Shown one piece after another: positions 15,338 through 23,405 of a DNA stretch of 46,752 nt. The stretch lies in NCBI GenBank assembly GCA_045631425.1, contig JAZQUR010000125.1, positions 1-46,752 of the forward strand. The letters are read 5' to 3'. The DNA comes from Treponema_I sp045631425 (lineage in GTDB: Bacteria; Spirochaetota; Spirochaetia; Treponematales; Treponemataceae). Below the pieces are notes generated by a model that saw only the letters and a program-made list of their open reading frames with translations, had not been told where the DNA came from and made no database searches. A program made the translations under genes and the position numbers. Within the stretch, counting starts at the first letter, position 1, and each line of letters opens with the position of its first letter.

Positions 15338-16087
15338 ATGGCAGAAAATCAAAATATCAAAACATACAAAGCGGATTTTCACATTCATTCATGTCTTTCT
15401 CCTTGTGGGGATTTGTTTATGTCTCCTAGGGTTATCGCTGAAGAACTTTCCAAACGTGATATAAAGATTGCAGCCCTTACTGACCACAACACAAGCCTAA
15501 ATTGTCCCGCTTTCAAAATCGCTTGTGAAAAACTTGGGATTTTTCCCCTTTTCGGCATGGAGATTCAATCCATGGAAGAGCTCCACTTGCTTTGCCTTTT
15601 TGAAGATTTGCAAGTTGCCATGGATTTTAGCCAAGAGATTTACGAGATTTTGCCAAATATCAAAAATATCCCAGAAAAAACTGGAGATCAAGTTTACGTC
15701 AATGAGGATGATGAGATTCTTGGAGAGCTTGATAAATATTTAATAATGTCAGTGCCTCTATCAATAGAAGAAATCGAAGGAAAAGTTCACCAACTTGGGG
15801 GCTTGTTTATACCTGCTCATGTGGATCGTCCGGCTTTTTCCATGTTTAGTCAACTTGGTTACGTTCCAAAAGGCAACTATGATGCTCTAGAAGTTACCCG
15901 TATTCCTCCAATGGTACAAAATCCTCTTATAAATGAACTAGAACCTTTGGAAGTCTACTCTTATCCTTTGATAACAAACAGCGACGCCCATTTTGAAGAA
16001 CATATTGGGCGCCGAACCACAACTTTAGAAATCCAAGGGGAGATTTCCTTCGATTCAATAAAAAGGGCGTTAAAAAAATCACCTTGA
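15338..16087 (+). CDS. PHP-domain phosphoesterase
   Basis: A 249-residue metal-dependent hydrolase of the polymerase-and-histidinol-phosphatase superfamily. Metal ligands are visible in the family order: HIHSCLSPCGD (HxH), ALTDHNT (DH), GMEIQS (Glu), IPAHVDRPAF (His), and NSDAHF (D-x-H) near the C-terminus. It resembles TrpH-like nucleases/phosphatases and, more closely, the PHP proteins that sit with DRTGG proteins in clostridial hydrogenase regions. The substrate is unknown. I choose the ATG at 15338; a TTG two codons earlier is possible, and neither has a strong ribosome site. It is in an operon with the DRTGG gene (12-bp gap) and is followed after 32 bp by hprK, which has its own promoter. 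Confidence 0.85.
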   Translation: MAENQNIKTYKADFHIHSCLSPCGDLFMSPRVIAEELSKRDIKIAALTDHNTSLNCPAFKIACEKLGIFPLFGMEIQSMEELHLLCLFEDLQVAMDFSQEIYEILPNIKNIPEKTGDQVYVNEDDEILGELDKYLIMSVPLSIEEIEGKVHQLGGLFIPAHVDRPAFSMFSQLGYVPKGNYDALEVTRIPPMVQNPLINELEPLEVYSYPLITNSDAHFEEHIGRRTTTLEIQGEISFDSIKRALKKSP

Positions 16088-16112
16088 AAAAAAAGTGATA
16101 TGCGTGTATATT
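16084..16112 (+). promoter_or_regulatory. hprK promoter (leaderless)
   Basis: TTGAAA (16084-16089, overlapping the PHP gene's stop region), 17 bp, TATATT (16107-16112), then 7 nt to the hprK ATG. No Shine-Dalgarno is visible. Confidence 0.7.
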
Positions 16113-16119
16113 TTTCATT

Positions 16120-17109
16120 ATGACTGATAAAGAATTCTCAGTTCTTGCATTACTTGACTTGGACTTAAAAGGACACAACTCTCTCAATCTTCGATGTACA
16201 CATGGGCGTAGAGGTCTTGTTAGAGAAATAACAATTCCTGATATAAATCGTCCGGGGCTTGCTTTATCAGGATTTTTTGAAAATTTTGCTTTTAAAAGAG
16301 TTCAAGTTTTCGGTCGTGGTGAAGTTGCTTATCTAAATCGCTTGATTCACGAAGGAAACACAGACTCAATTCATCAACTTTTAAGCTATCCAATTCCATG
16401 TTGTATTTTTACTCATAGTCTTGAAGTTCCAGAAGATTTTTGCAAACTTGCAGAAGAATCTGGTTGCCCAATTTTGACTACTGATCTTGAATCAACTGAA
16501 TTTTCAACTAGACTTTTGCGTTTATTCTCAAATATTTTTGCACCAAAGCGAACAATGCACGGAGTTTTGGTAGAAGTTTACGGCGTTGGAATCCTTTTAA
16601 CAGGTGATTCTGGTGTTGGTAAAAGTGAAACTGCTCTCGAACTTATTGAACGTGGCCATCGTCTTGTGGCAGATGATATCGTAGAACTTCGCTGTGTAAA
16701 CGGTAACTCTCTTTTAGGGCGGGGTGCAAATCGCATTATCAGTCACCACATGGAAATTCGCGGTCTTGGTATTATCAATATTGAGCAACTTTACGGTGTC
16801 GGTGCAATCTTGGAGCAAAAAGAAGTTCAACTTGTGGTAAAACTTGAAGAATGGGATACAAACAAGGTTTATGACCGCCTTGGAACAAATCAAAAAACAA
16901 TCGAACTTCTTGGAGTAAATGTTCCGCTTTTGGAAATTCCTGTAAAACCAGGTCGAAATATTCCTATCATCGTGGAAACTGCTTCTATGAACGAACGAGC
17001 AAAATCTATGGGATATAATTCTGCAAGAGATTTTAATCAAAATGTGCTAAAATGGATTGAAGATGGTGCTGCCAAAACTGCGTATTACAGTGGTGACGAC
17101 ACTTATTAA
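16120..17109 (+). CDS. hprK: HPr kinase/phosphorylase
   Basis: Phosphorylates and dephosphorylates HPr on its regulatory serine in response to metabolite state. The 329-residue protein has the N-terminal DRTGG-like domain and the C-terminal P-loop kinase domain: His147 of the MHGVLV motif, Walker A GDSGVGKS at 162-169, the acidic VADDIVELR at about 183-191, and the family signature MEIRGLGIINIEQLYGVGAI at 211-230. All catalytic elements are present. HPr (ptsH) follows after 46 bp. No PTS EI or EII gene is in the window. The pair may act in regulation rather than sugar transport, as proposed for spirochaetes with incomplete PTS. The promoter lies immediately before the ATG. Confidence 0.95.
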   Translation: MTDKEFSVLALLDLDLKGHNSLNLRCTHGRRGLVREITIPDINRPGLALSGFFENFAFKRVQVFGRGEVAYLNRLIHEGNTDSIHQLLSYPIPCCIFTHSLEVPEDFCKLAEESGCPILTTDLESTEFSTRLLRLFSNIFAPKRTMHGVLVEVYGVGILLTGDSGVGKSETALELIERGHRLVADDIVELRCVNGNSLLGRGANRIISHHMEIRGLGIINIEQLYGVGAILEQKEVQLVVKLEEWDTNKVYDRLGTNQKTIELLGVNVPLLEIPVKPGRNIPIIVETASMNERAKSMGYNSARDFNQNVLKWIEDGAAKTAYYSGDDTY

Positions 17110-17155
17110 TAAATATCATTCTAGAAAATACAAATAACCAATAGGAGATAACTTT

Positions 17156-17431
17156 ATGGCATCAGCACATAAAATGGTAACTGTTAAAAACAGAGCTGGT
17201 ATTCATGCAAGACCTGCAGCTTTGATTGCTCAAACTGCAAACAAATTTGCCTCTGAAGTTTTAATCGAAAAAAACGATTCAACTGTAATTAATGCAAAAT
17301 CAATTATGGGTGTAATCACAATGGCAGCAGGTTACAACACTGTTCTAACTGTAAAAGCAGAAGGAAGTGATGCTGAAGATGCTGTAAATGCAATCTACAA
17401 TCTTTTTGAAAACAAATTCGAAGAAGAATAA
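17156..17431 (+). CDS. ptsH: phosphocarrier protein HPr
   Basis: A 91-residue HPr with the PTS phosphorylation site histidine at H17 (AGIHARPA) and the HprK-target serine at S49 (INAKSIMGVITMAAG), equivalent to His15 and Ser46 of the classical protein. Both are intact, so it could serve either phosphotransfer or regulation. The ribosome site TAGGAGATAA lies 5-8 nt before the ATG. It is paired with hprK and followed by a large hairpin. Confidence 0.95.
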   Translation: MASAHKMVTVKNRAGIHARPAALIAQTANKFASEVLIEKNDSTVINAKSIMGVITMAAGYNTVLTVKAEGSDAEDAVNAIYNLFENKFEEE

Positions 17432-17437
17432 AATTAT

Positions 17438-17484
17438 GGGGGAGGAAAACCCATTTTTTTCGATAAAACGAGTTTTCCTCCCCC
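17438..17484 (+). terminator. large hairpin after ptsH with alternative terminator fold
   Basis: GGGGGAGGAAAAC (17438-17450) and GTTTTCCTCCCCC (17472-17484) are perfect 13-bp arms with a 21-nt loop, but no T-run follows. Inside it, TGGG and CCCA can pair (17437-17453) and are followed directly by seven T (17454-17460), a terminator-like alternative that excludes part of the long stem. The rest of the gap to 17612 holds C-rich and AT-rich DNA with no gene. Confidence 0.55.
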
Positions 17485-17612
17485 AAACCCCTTCCTTTCC
17501 CAAAAGAACGACCAAAGGGCTGCCGCTCGACGGAATCCCCTTATTTTTATAATAAAATATATTTTAGAGCTTCCTAAAAATGCCAAAAATCCCTTTTTAT
17601 CACTTGTATTTA

Positions 17613-17625
17613 TGTATAGTATACA
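17613..17625. promoter_or_regulatory. putative LexA box overlapping lexA -10 region
   Basis: TGTATA-G-TATACA is a perfect 13-bp palindrome. It overlaps TATAGT (17615-17620), the best -10 candidate for lexA, and lies 9 nt before the first ATG. The position suits autorepression. The sequence differs from the E. coli and Bacillus SOS boxes. Confidence 0.55.
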
Positions 17626-17634
17626 GTAGTATGT

Positions 17635-18255
17635 ATGTTAACTATGAAAGAATTAACCGCTAGACAACAACAAGTATTACTTTTTATTCAAGATTTTACA
17701 GAAGAAAATGTCTGTCCACCTTCAGTTCGTGAAATCGCGGAACATTTTTCTATTTCTATCAAAGCAATACAAGATCATATTGCGGCTTTGCGAAAAAAAG
17801 GATATTTATCTCAATCTGAAAAGCGCTCTCGTTCTTTGCGAGTACTAAAAGATACACGTTCTGAAAGCAAAAAAACATCTTTCGTGGATATTCCACTTAT
17901 TGGTACAATCGCAGCTGGAAAGCCTCTTTTTTGCGATGAAAACTACGAAAACACAATTCAACTTTCACAAGATTTCGTGAAAGATGGTCAAAAATATTTT
18001 GCTTTGCACGTTCGCGGTCAAAGTATGAAGGATGCAGGAATTCTAGACGGTGATATTGCCATTATCAGACAATGCAATACTGCTTCTGATGGGGAAATTG
18101 TTGTTGCTCTAATCGACGATTCTGTAACTTTAAAACGCTTTTTCAAAGAAGCAACTCGCATCCGACTACAACCAGAAAATCCTGAGTTTAAGCCAATTTA
18201 TAGCCAAGATGTTCAAATTCTTGGAATTCTTTCAAATATTCTTCGTTCATATTAG
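17635..18255 (+). CDS. lexA: LexA repressor
   Basis: SOS repressor with self-cleavage activity, 206 residues. N-terminal winged helix (about 4-68, starting MKELTARQQQVLLFI), then the S24 peptidase-like domain: cleavage bond A94-G95 in TIAAGKP, catalytic Ser130 in VRGQSMKDAGI and catalytic Lys167 in SVTLKRF. Two ATGs (17635 and 17644) are possible; the second gives the commoner N-terminus MKELT. Neither has a clear ribosome site, and the expected leader is under 20 nt. The gene is followed after 11 bp by holA. Confidence 0.93.
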   Translation: MLTMKELTARQQQVLLFIQDFTEENVCPPSVREIAEHFSISIKAIQDHIAALRKKGYLSQSEKRSRSLRVLKDTRSESKKTSFVDIPLIGTIAAGKPLFCDENYENTIQLSQDFVKDGQKYFALHVRGQSMKDAGILDGDIAIIRQCNTASDGEIVVALIDDSVTLKRFFKEATRIRLQPENPEFKPIYSQDVQILGILSNILRSY

Positions 18256-18266
18256 TTGAGAAAAAA

Positions 18267-19280
18267 ATGATTCCAGTATATTTATTTCTTGGTCCTGAAT
18301 TTGGGCTTAGAAACGAAGCCATCGAAAAGCAAAAAATCGACGCAGAAAAAAAGTTTGGAACTCTCGACTATCACCTTTTGTATGCCCAAGACGTTTCTCT
18401 TGGGGACGTGTTGTCTATTCTTCAGGGTGGCTCACTTTTTGCAAATGCACGATTTGTGGTTCTCCGAAATGCTGAACTTATCAAAAACAAAGATGATATT
18501 GAACTTTTACGAAATTGGATTGACGGCTTAAAATCCCAAAAATATGATGATGTATTCCTCTTTTTAGTTAGCGACGAAACCTCTGTGGATAAAAAGCTTG
18601 AAAATCTTATTCCAAAGGATAATAAGCAAGTTTTTTGGGAAATGTTTGAAAATCGCAAAGAAGAATGGCTTACAAGTTTTTTCGCAAAAAACGGTTACAA
18701 AATCCATGAAGATGCAGTTGCTGCTATTTTGGAGATGATTGAAAACAATACAGAAGCTTTGCGAAATGAATGTTCAAGATTTTTCTTGTGTTTTGAAAAA
18801 AATCATCTTATCACTGAGGACGATGTAGAGCAAATTTTGGCTCATAATCGGGAAGAATCACCTTTTACACTTTTTAACGCTATCTCAGATTACGTAAAAC
18901 CTGCTTCCGCTCGTTTTGAAAGTGCACTATCAATTTTGCGAAAAATCAGAAACTCCAAAGAGTCAAATGGTGTTCAATTTATTGCTGGGTTAACTTGGTG
19001 TTTTAGAAAGCTAAAATTATGGCAAGAAGTAAACGGTGACGGTAGCCTAGGTGAGTTTGATTTGAAAAAACATGGCTTTTCATCAAAGAAAATGCAAACT
19101 CAATACAAAAATGCTGCTCGGATTTGGGATTATAGAGAAACTAACAAAATTTTAGCGATTTTGGCAGACACTGATATTCAGATTAGACAGTTAGGCACAA
19201 ACACAGAAGACAATCTTCTTGAATTAATGATTTATTCAATTATCATTAAAAAAGGGGAGATAGAAAAAAACTTCATGTAA
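18267..19280 (+). CDS. holA: DNA polymerase III delta subunit
   Basis: Clamp-loader delta subunit that opens the beta clamp. The 337-residue product has the expected N-terminal segment IPVYLFLGPEFGLRNEAI, the LLSILQGGSLFANARFVVLRNAE-like region that contacts the clamp (residues about 48-70), a central domain, and a C-terminal collar-domain helix bundle (KILAILADTDIQIRQLGTN, ELMIYSII). Size is typical. It is in an operon with lexA (11-bp gap). It ends 15 bp from the convergent ydbC-like gene. Confidence 0.88.
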   Translation: MIPVYLFLGPEFGLRNEAIEKQKIDAEKKFGTLDYHLLYAQDVSLGDVLSILQGGSLFANARFVVLRNAELIKNKDDIELLRNWIDGLKSQKYDDVFLFLVSDETSVDKKLENLIPKDNKQVFWEMFENRKEEWLTSFFAKNGYKIHEDAVAAILEMIENNTEALRNECSRFFLCFEKNHLITEDDVEQILAHNREESPFTLFNAISDYVKPASARFESALSILRKIRNSKESNGVQFIAGLTWCFRKLKLWQEVNGDGSLGEFDLKKHGFSSKKMQTQYKNAARIWDYRETNKILAILADTDIQIRQLGTNTEDNLLELMIYSIIIKKGEIEKNFM

Positions 19281-19295
19281 TTTGAAGTGATAAAA

Positions 19296-19538
19296 TTATT
19301 CTTGTGGGATTTCTATAGAAGAAAGAAGTTCTTTTAGTTTTATTAATTCTTCTGTTGAAAGGGTAACACCTTTGCCCATTTTCTTTGAATCTGGGGACCA
19401 ACTTCGAATATCATACTTCGGAGGACGTCCACCCCAAGAAATAAGCTTTAAATCTGTGGTCCAACCTGCTTTGCTTGTAGAGATTGTACCAAGTGTTTCA
19501 ACAATTTCAAAAGAAAAGTCTGAATCATTAAATGCCAT
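19296..19538 (-). CDS. PC4/YdbC-like ssDNA-binding protein
   Basis: An 80-residue protein matching the bacterial YdbC family, a homologue of the eukaryotic coactivator PC4 that binds single-stranded DNA. The conserved core is SWGGRPPKYDIRSWSPD followed by KKMGKGVTLSTEEL, and the final helix KLKELLSSI completes the fold. AAGGAGATTTT precedes the ATG. It is transcribed alone, convergent with holA. The cellular role of YdbC proteins is poorly known; a function at replication or transcription bubbles is inferred from the fold. Confidence 0.85.
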   Translation of the reverse strand: MAFNDSDFSFEIVETLGTISTSKAGWTTDLKLISWGGRPPKYDIRSWSPDSKKMGKGVTLSTEELIKLKELLSSIEIPQE

Positions 19539-19643
19539 AAAATCTCCTTAAAATTTGAGATAATTTTTCTGTCTATCTAAATTATACAAGTACTTTGAAA
19601 AAATTGCAAAAATCTTTCTATATATGATTTTAAAAGTTGAAAG

Positions 19644-19672
19644 TTGAAAAAAAATCGTGTAAAGTATATAAA
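19644..19672 (+). promoter_or_regulatory. promoter of the lipoprotein/LysM operon
   Basis: TTGAAA (19644-19649), 17 bp, TATAAA (19667-19672), 39 nt before the ATG at 19712. Confidence 0.6.
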
Positions 19673-19711
19673 GACGTTGTTTTGGATATAAATACGTATT
19701 TTGGAGGAAAT

Positions 19712-20623
19712 ATGAAAAAAAGATATTTCTGGTTATCAATCTTGTGTATGATTTGTATGATTTTTGCATCATGTAGTTCTACACCAGAAGAAACACCAGT
19801 TGAACCTGAAGTTGTTGCTCCTGTTGAGCCAACACCAGAAGAAATCCCTGAGGAAATTCCTGTTGAAGATTTCTCTGAACAAAATATTGCTCTTCGTGAT
19901 GCTGTTTATTCTGCTCGTGATGCAGCAATTAGTGCTGGGGCTTTAGAAGTTTTCCCAGAAGAATTTTTAGCTATTGATGCATTAGCTGCTTCTATCGATG
20001 CAACTTTCGAAGAAGACAAAGGAACAGCTGAATATACAACAAAAGCTCAAAATCTTTTGGACATGTACAAATGTTTTGAAAATCTTACATTAGCTGCAAA
20101 AGCTCAAGAACGTATTGATGAACTTGATTTAGCTCAATACGCACCAGAAGACTATGAAAAAGCAAATGCACTTGCTGATGAATTTGGAACTATTGAATCA
20201 TTTGATAATATCAATGGTGCATATTTCTTAGAAAAATCTGAAGAAATGCTAGCATTGTACAATTCAGTACTTACAAAAGCTTTTAAGACATTATCAAACG
20301 AAGCAAGAGCAAATCTTCTATCAACAAAAAAACTAGCTGATGAAATTAAATCATCTGTTGCTGCAAAAGAAGAATACAACGCTGCAAACGATTTGATGAT
20401 TAATGCAGATGCCTGTGCTTCTCGTATGGATTGGGAAGGTGCTTACAACGGTTATCTAGATGCTGATTCTGAAATGCAAAAAGTTTACGAACTTGTTTCT
20501 GAAAAACGTGCTGCTGCTGAAACAGCTATGGCTGAAGCAAAAGCTCGTGCAGAAGCTGCTATCGCTCACGCTTTAGAAGCTGATGAAATCGCACCAATTA
20601 CAGAAGAAGGAGATGCTGAATAA
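19712..20623 (+). CDS. acidic, helix-rich lipoprotein
   Basis: A 303-residue predicted lipoprotein with signal peptide and lipobox IFASC (Cys near residue 21), then a Pro/Glu-rich linker (ETPVEPEVVAPVEPTPEEI) and an all-helical body rich in Ala and Glu. The body contains TPR-like or coiled-coil stretches such as SARDAAISAG, KAQNLLDMYKCF and an Ala-rich helix near the C-terminus (RAAAETAMAEAKARAEAA). The start at 19712 follows TTGGAGGAAAT; a longer reading frame upstream lacks a ribosome site. Its stop overlaps the next ATG by one base. Function is not recognised. The linker and pairing with a LysM protein suggest a role across the periplasm, tethering to peptidoglycan or septal machinery. Confidence 0.7.
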   Translation: MKKRYFWLSILCMICMIFASCSSTPEETPVEPEVVAPVEPTPEEIPEEIPVEDFSEQNIALRDAVYSARDAAISAGALEVFPEEFLAIDALAASIDATFEEDKGTAEYTTKAQNLLDMYKCFENLTLAAKAQERIDELDLAQYAPEDYEKANALADEFGTIESFDNINGAYFLEKSEEMLALYNSVLTKAFKTLSNEARANLLSTKKLADEIKSSVAAKEEYNAANDLMINADACASRMDWEGAYNGYLDADSEMQKVYELVSEKRAAAETAMAEAKARAEAAIAHALEADEIAPITEEGDAE

Positions 20624-21321
20624 TGAAAAAATCAATTTTATCTGTATTTGTTTTATTAACTCTTGTTGCTTCTGTATTTTCTGCTAGTTACACAAATAAC
20701 CCATATCAAAAATTGGCAGATGATTACAACAAAAAAGCACAAGTTGCTTTTGATGGCGGTGAATACGATTTAGCTGTTGAATATTCTTTGCTAGCAGCTG
20801 AAAACTCAAAGCTTTCTGAAGAATATGTAAACACAATGATTGCAAAATCTGATGCTGCAAAACAAATTGCTTATGCACAAAATCAACTTGCTTGGGCTGA
20901 AAAAGTTCACGGAGATATTTATTATCCAATGACATATACAGCTGGTAAAGCTGCATTAGAAGCTGCACTTCTTGCTTTTGATAAAGAAGATTATGCAAGT
21001 GCAAAAGTTTTTGCAAAAGAAGCATTAAATTATCTTGCTGAAATCAAAGAAGTTACACCACTTCCACAATATTATGTTGTAAAACCATGGGCTGAATCTA
21101 AAGATTGTTATTGGAATATTTCTGGTCGTCCTTACGTTTACAACAACCCAACACTTTGGGAAAACTTGTATCAAGCAAATAAGGACCAAATGAAAGATCC
21201 TTCAAATCCTGATTTGATTTATCCTGGTATGAAAATGGAAATTCCAAGTATCACAGGTGAATACAGAGAAGGTGTATACGACAGCAAAAAATCTTATGAT
21301 GCATACGGTACAACAAAATAG
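20623..21321 (+). CDS. secreted LysM-domain protein
   Basis: A 232-residue exported protein with signal peptide MKKSILSVFVLLTLVASVFSA. The middle is helical with TPR-like repeats (AQVAFDGGEYDLAVEYSLLAAE, then ALLAFDKEDYASAKVFAKEALN). The C-terminal LysM-like domain runs from about residue 145 (YYVVKPWAESKDCYWNISG, NPTLWENLYQANKD, LIYPGMKMEIPS). LysM domains bind peptidoglycan or chitin-like glycans. It is translationally coupled to the upstream lipoprotein (TAATG overlap), so the two likely act as one complex. Confidence 0.78.
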   Translation: MKKSILSVFVLLTLVASVFSASYTNNPYQKLADDYNKKAQVAFDGGEYDLAVEYSLLAAENSKLSEEYVNTMIAKSDAAKQIAYAQNQLAWAEKVHGDIYYPMTYTAGKAALEAALLAFDKEDYASAKVFAKEALNYLAEIKEVTPLPQYYVVKPWAESKDCYWNISGRPYVYNNPTLWENLYQANKDQMKDPSNPDLIYPGMKMEIPSITGEYREGVYDSKKSYDAYGTTK

Positions 21322-21348
21322 TATCTAATCACATTATTTTGCTGATGA

Positions 21349-21381
21349 AGAGGGCTACCAGTTTTGGTAGCTCTTTTTTTG
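21349..21381 (+). terminator. terminator after the LysM gene
   Basis: GCTACCA (21354-21360) and TGGTAGC (21365-21371) pair with a 4-nt loop, extended by GAG/CTC, followed by eight T. Confidence 0.88.
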
Positions 21382-21427
21382 TGTAAAAATGATTTTATCA
21401 ATTTGGAAATGAAAAGTTGGTTTGGGC

Positions 21428-21456
21428 AAAAAAAATCTCCCAATTTCTGGGAGATT
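21428..21456 (-). terminator. terminator of the tRNA-Leu gene
   Basis: On the minus strand AATCTCCC/GGGAGATT is an 8-bp perfect stem (21434-21441 with 21449-21456), followed by a run of T (complement of the A run 21428-21435). It starts 2 nt after the tRNA. Confidence 0.85.
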
Positions 21457-21457
21457 A

Positions 21458-21540
21458 TACCGGCTAAGAGACTTGAACTCTTACACCCGCGAGAGCAGCA
21501 GATTTTGAGTCTGCCGTGTCTACCATTCCACCAAGCCGGC
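21458..21540 (-). tRNA. tRNA-Leu (anticodon CAA)
   Basis: Class II tRNA of 83 nt. The acceptor stem pairs GCCGGCU with AGCCGGU (G1-U72 wobble). The D arm contains GGUGGAAUGGUAGACACG, the anticodon stem is GCAGA/UCUGC with loop CUCAAAA giving anticodon CAA, and there is a long variable arm (UGCUCUCGCGGGUGU). The T arm ends GUUCAAGUC. The discriminator is A, and CCA is not encoded. Decodes UUG. Confidence 0.93.
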
Positions 21541-21553
21541 TTAATGTTTAATT

Positions 21554-21582
21554 ATTCTATGTTTTTATGGCGTAATTGTCAA
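21554..21582 (-). promoter_or_regulatory. tRNA-Leu promoter
   Basis: On the minus strand TTGACA (21582-21577), 17 bp, TAGAAT (21559-21554). The predicted start is about 7 nt before the mature 5' end. Confidence 0.75.
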
Positions 21583-21664
21583 CTAGTAAACGGGGTTTGT
21601 TTAAGATATTTTTAAAAGATTCTGAACAATAGTTGAAAAATATCGCTTTTTTCTATTGCCGAAG

Positions 21665-21728
21665 TTGAAAAATATTAGTAAATTTATATAAGTAAATTTG
21701 GAAGTTCTGTCTTAATTCTTTGAACTTC
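21665..21728 (+). promoter_or_regulatory. groL promoter and leader hairpin
   Basis: TTGAAA (21665-21670), 16 bp, TATAAG (21687-21692) is the best promoter. The 12-mer GTTGAAAAATAT occurs twice, starting near 21632 and 21664. In the leader, GAAGTTC (21701-21707) pairs with GAACTTC (21722-21728). No CIRCE element (TTAGCACTC-N9-GAGTGCTAA) is present. Confidence 0.45.
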
Positions 21729-21767
21729 TTTTAAATAATAGGCATAATTAAGGAGAAATCTATAAAA

Positions 21768-23405
21768 ATGGCAAAACAATTGCTTTTTAATGAAGACGCA
21801 CGTAAAAAAATGCTTTCAGGCGTTGAACAAATTTCTAAAGCTGTAAAAGTTACATTGGGACCAAAAGGTCGTCTTGTAATGTTAGACAAAAAATTTGGTG
21901 CACCTACAATTACAAAAGACGGTGTATCTGTTGCAAAAGAAGTAGAACTTGAAGATCCATTTGAAAACATGGGAGCTCAACTTTTAAAAGAAGTTGCAGC
22001 AAAAACAAATGATGTTGCTGGTGACGGTACAACAACTGCTACAGTTCTTGCTTATTCAATGGTAAGAGAAGGTCTAAAAGCTGTTGCAGCTGGAATGACT
22101 CCAATCGAACTAAAACGCGGTATGGATAAAGCTGTTGCTTTGGCTGTAGAAGAAATCAAAAAGAATTCAAAAGCAGTAAAATGTGGCGATGATGTAAAAC
22201 ACGTTGCAACAATTTCTGCAAACAACGATTCTGAACTAGGTGGAATCTTAGCAACTGCATTTGAAAAAGTTGGTAAAGACGGCGTTATCACTGTTGAAGA
22301 ATCAAAAACTATGGAAACAACTACAGACTTTGTAGAAGGTATGCAATTTGACCGTGGTTATATTTCTTCTTATTTCGTAACAGACCGCGACAGAATGGAA
22401 ACAGTTTACAACGAGCCATTTATCCTTATCCACGATAAAAAAATCTCTAACATGAAGGATTTACTTCCTTTACTAGAAAAAGTTGCTCAAACTGGCAAAG
22501 CTCTTGTTATCATCTGTGAAGATATGGACGGTGAAGCTCTAGCAACTTTGATTGTAAACAGTCTACGTGGAACTCTAAAAACTGTTGCAGTAAAAGCTCC
22601 TGGATTTGGTGATAGAAGAAAGGCAATGCTAGAAGATATTGCTATCCTAACTGGCGGAACTGTAATTACAGAAGATTTAGGATTTAAACTTGAAACTGCT
22701 GAACTAGAACATCTTGGTACAGCAAAATCTGTAAAAATCGACAAAGACAACACAACAATTGTTGATGGTGCAGGTAATCCAAAAGCTATCAAAGACAGAG
22801 TTGCAGAAATCAAAAAACAAATTGAAGGTGCATCTTCTGAATATGACAAAGAAAAACTAAAAGAACGTCTTGCAAAACTTTCTGGTGGTGTTGCAGTTAT
22901 CAATATTGGTGCAGCTACAGAAGTTGAAATGAAAGAAAAGAAACATCGTGTAGAAGATACTTTGGCTGCAACTCGCGCTGCTCTAGAAGAAGGTATCGTT
23001 TCTGGTGGTGGTCTTGCTCTTATCGAAGCCTCTCTTGCTCTAGAAAAAGCTGATGTTGAACTAACTGACGATGAAAAAGTTGGTTTCAAAATCGTTAAAC
23101 GTGCTCTAGAAGAACCAATTCGCCAAATCGCTGAAAATGCAGGTGTTGATGGTGCTGTTGTTGCTGATAAAGCAAAAACAAGCAAAAAAGGCACAGGTTT
23201 TGATGCTTACGCAATGGAATGGAAAGACATGATGGAAGCTGGTATTATCGACCCAGCAAAAGTAACTCGCACAGCTCTACAAAACGCTGCTTCTATTGCA
23301 AGTTTACTTCTAACAACAGAATGTGCAATCACAGATATCCCAGAAAAGAACCCAATGCCAGCTATGCCAGCAGGTGATATGGGCGGCATGGGCGGAATGT
23401 ATTAA
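21768..23405 (+). CDS. groL: 60-kDa chaperonin GroEL
   Basis: ATP-dependent protein-folding chaperonin, 545 residues, full length. Clear motifs: VTLGPKGRLVMLDK near residue 29, DGVSVAKEVELEDPFENMGAQLL, nucleotide-binding GDGTTTATVLA at about 86-96, the apical domain with FDRGYISSYFVTD, and the later GGGLALIEA and the VTRTALQNAASIASLLLTTE helix. The C-terminus carries the disordered MGGMGGMY tail. Co-chaperonin groES is not adjacent on either side, which is unusual outside spirochaetes and a few other groups. AAGGAG lies about 12 nt before the ATG, slightly distant. A perfect hairpin spans the stop codon. Confidence 0.97.
   Translation: MAKQLLFNEDARKKMLSGVEQISKAVKVTLGPKGRLVMLDKKFGAPTITKDGVSVAKEVELEDPFENMGAQLLKEVAAKTNDVAGDGTTTATVLAYSMVREGLKAVAAGMTPIELKRGMDKAVALAVEEIKKNSKAVKCGDDVKHVATISANNDSELGGILATAFEKVGKDGVITVEESKTMETTTDFVEGMQFDRGYISSYFVTDRDRMETVYNEPFILIHDKKISNMKDLLPLLEKVAQTGKALVIICEDMDGEALATLIVNSLRGTLKTVAVKAPGFGDRRKAMLEDIAILTGGTVITEDLGFKLETAELEHLGTAKSVKIDKDNTTIVDGAGNPKAIKDRVAEIKKQIEGASSEYDKEKLKERLAKLSGGVAVINIGAATEVEMKEKKHRVEDTLAATRAALEEGIVSGGGLALIEASLALEKADVELTDDEKVGFKIVKRALEEPIRQIAENAGVDGAVVADKAKTSKKGTGFDAYAMEWKDMMEAGIIDPAKVTRTALQNAASIASLLLTTECAITDIPEKNPMPAMPAGDMGGMGGMY

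Noticed and set aside
21600..21767. CIRCE/HrcA element before groL
   Set aside because: No TTAGCACTC-N9-GAGTGCTAA or close variant is present.
22487..23194. A 235-codon antisense frame inside groL
   Set aside because: It lies fully opposite groL, whose reading is certain. Ser/Ala/Pro-rich composition is typical of a codon-bias shadow.
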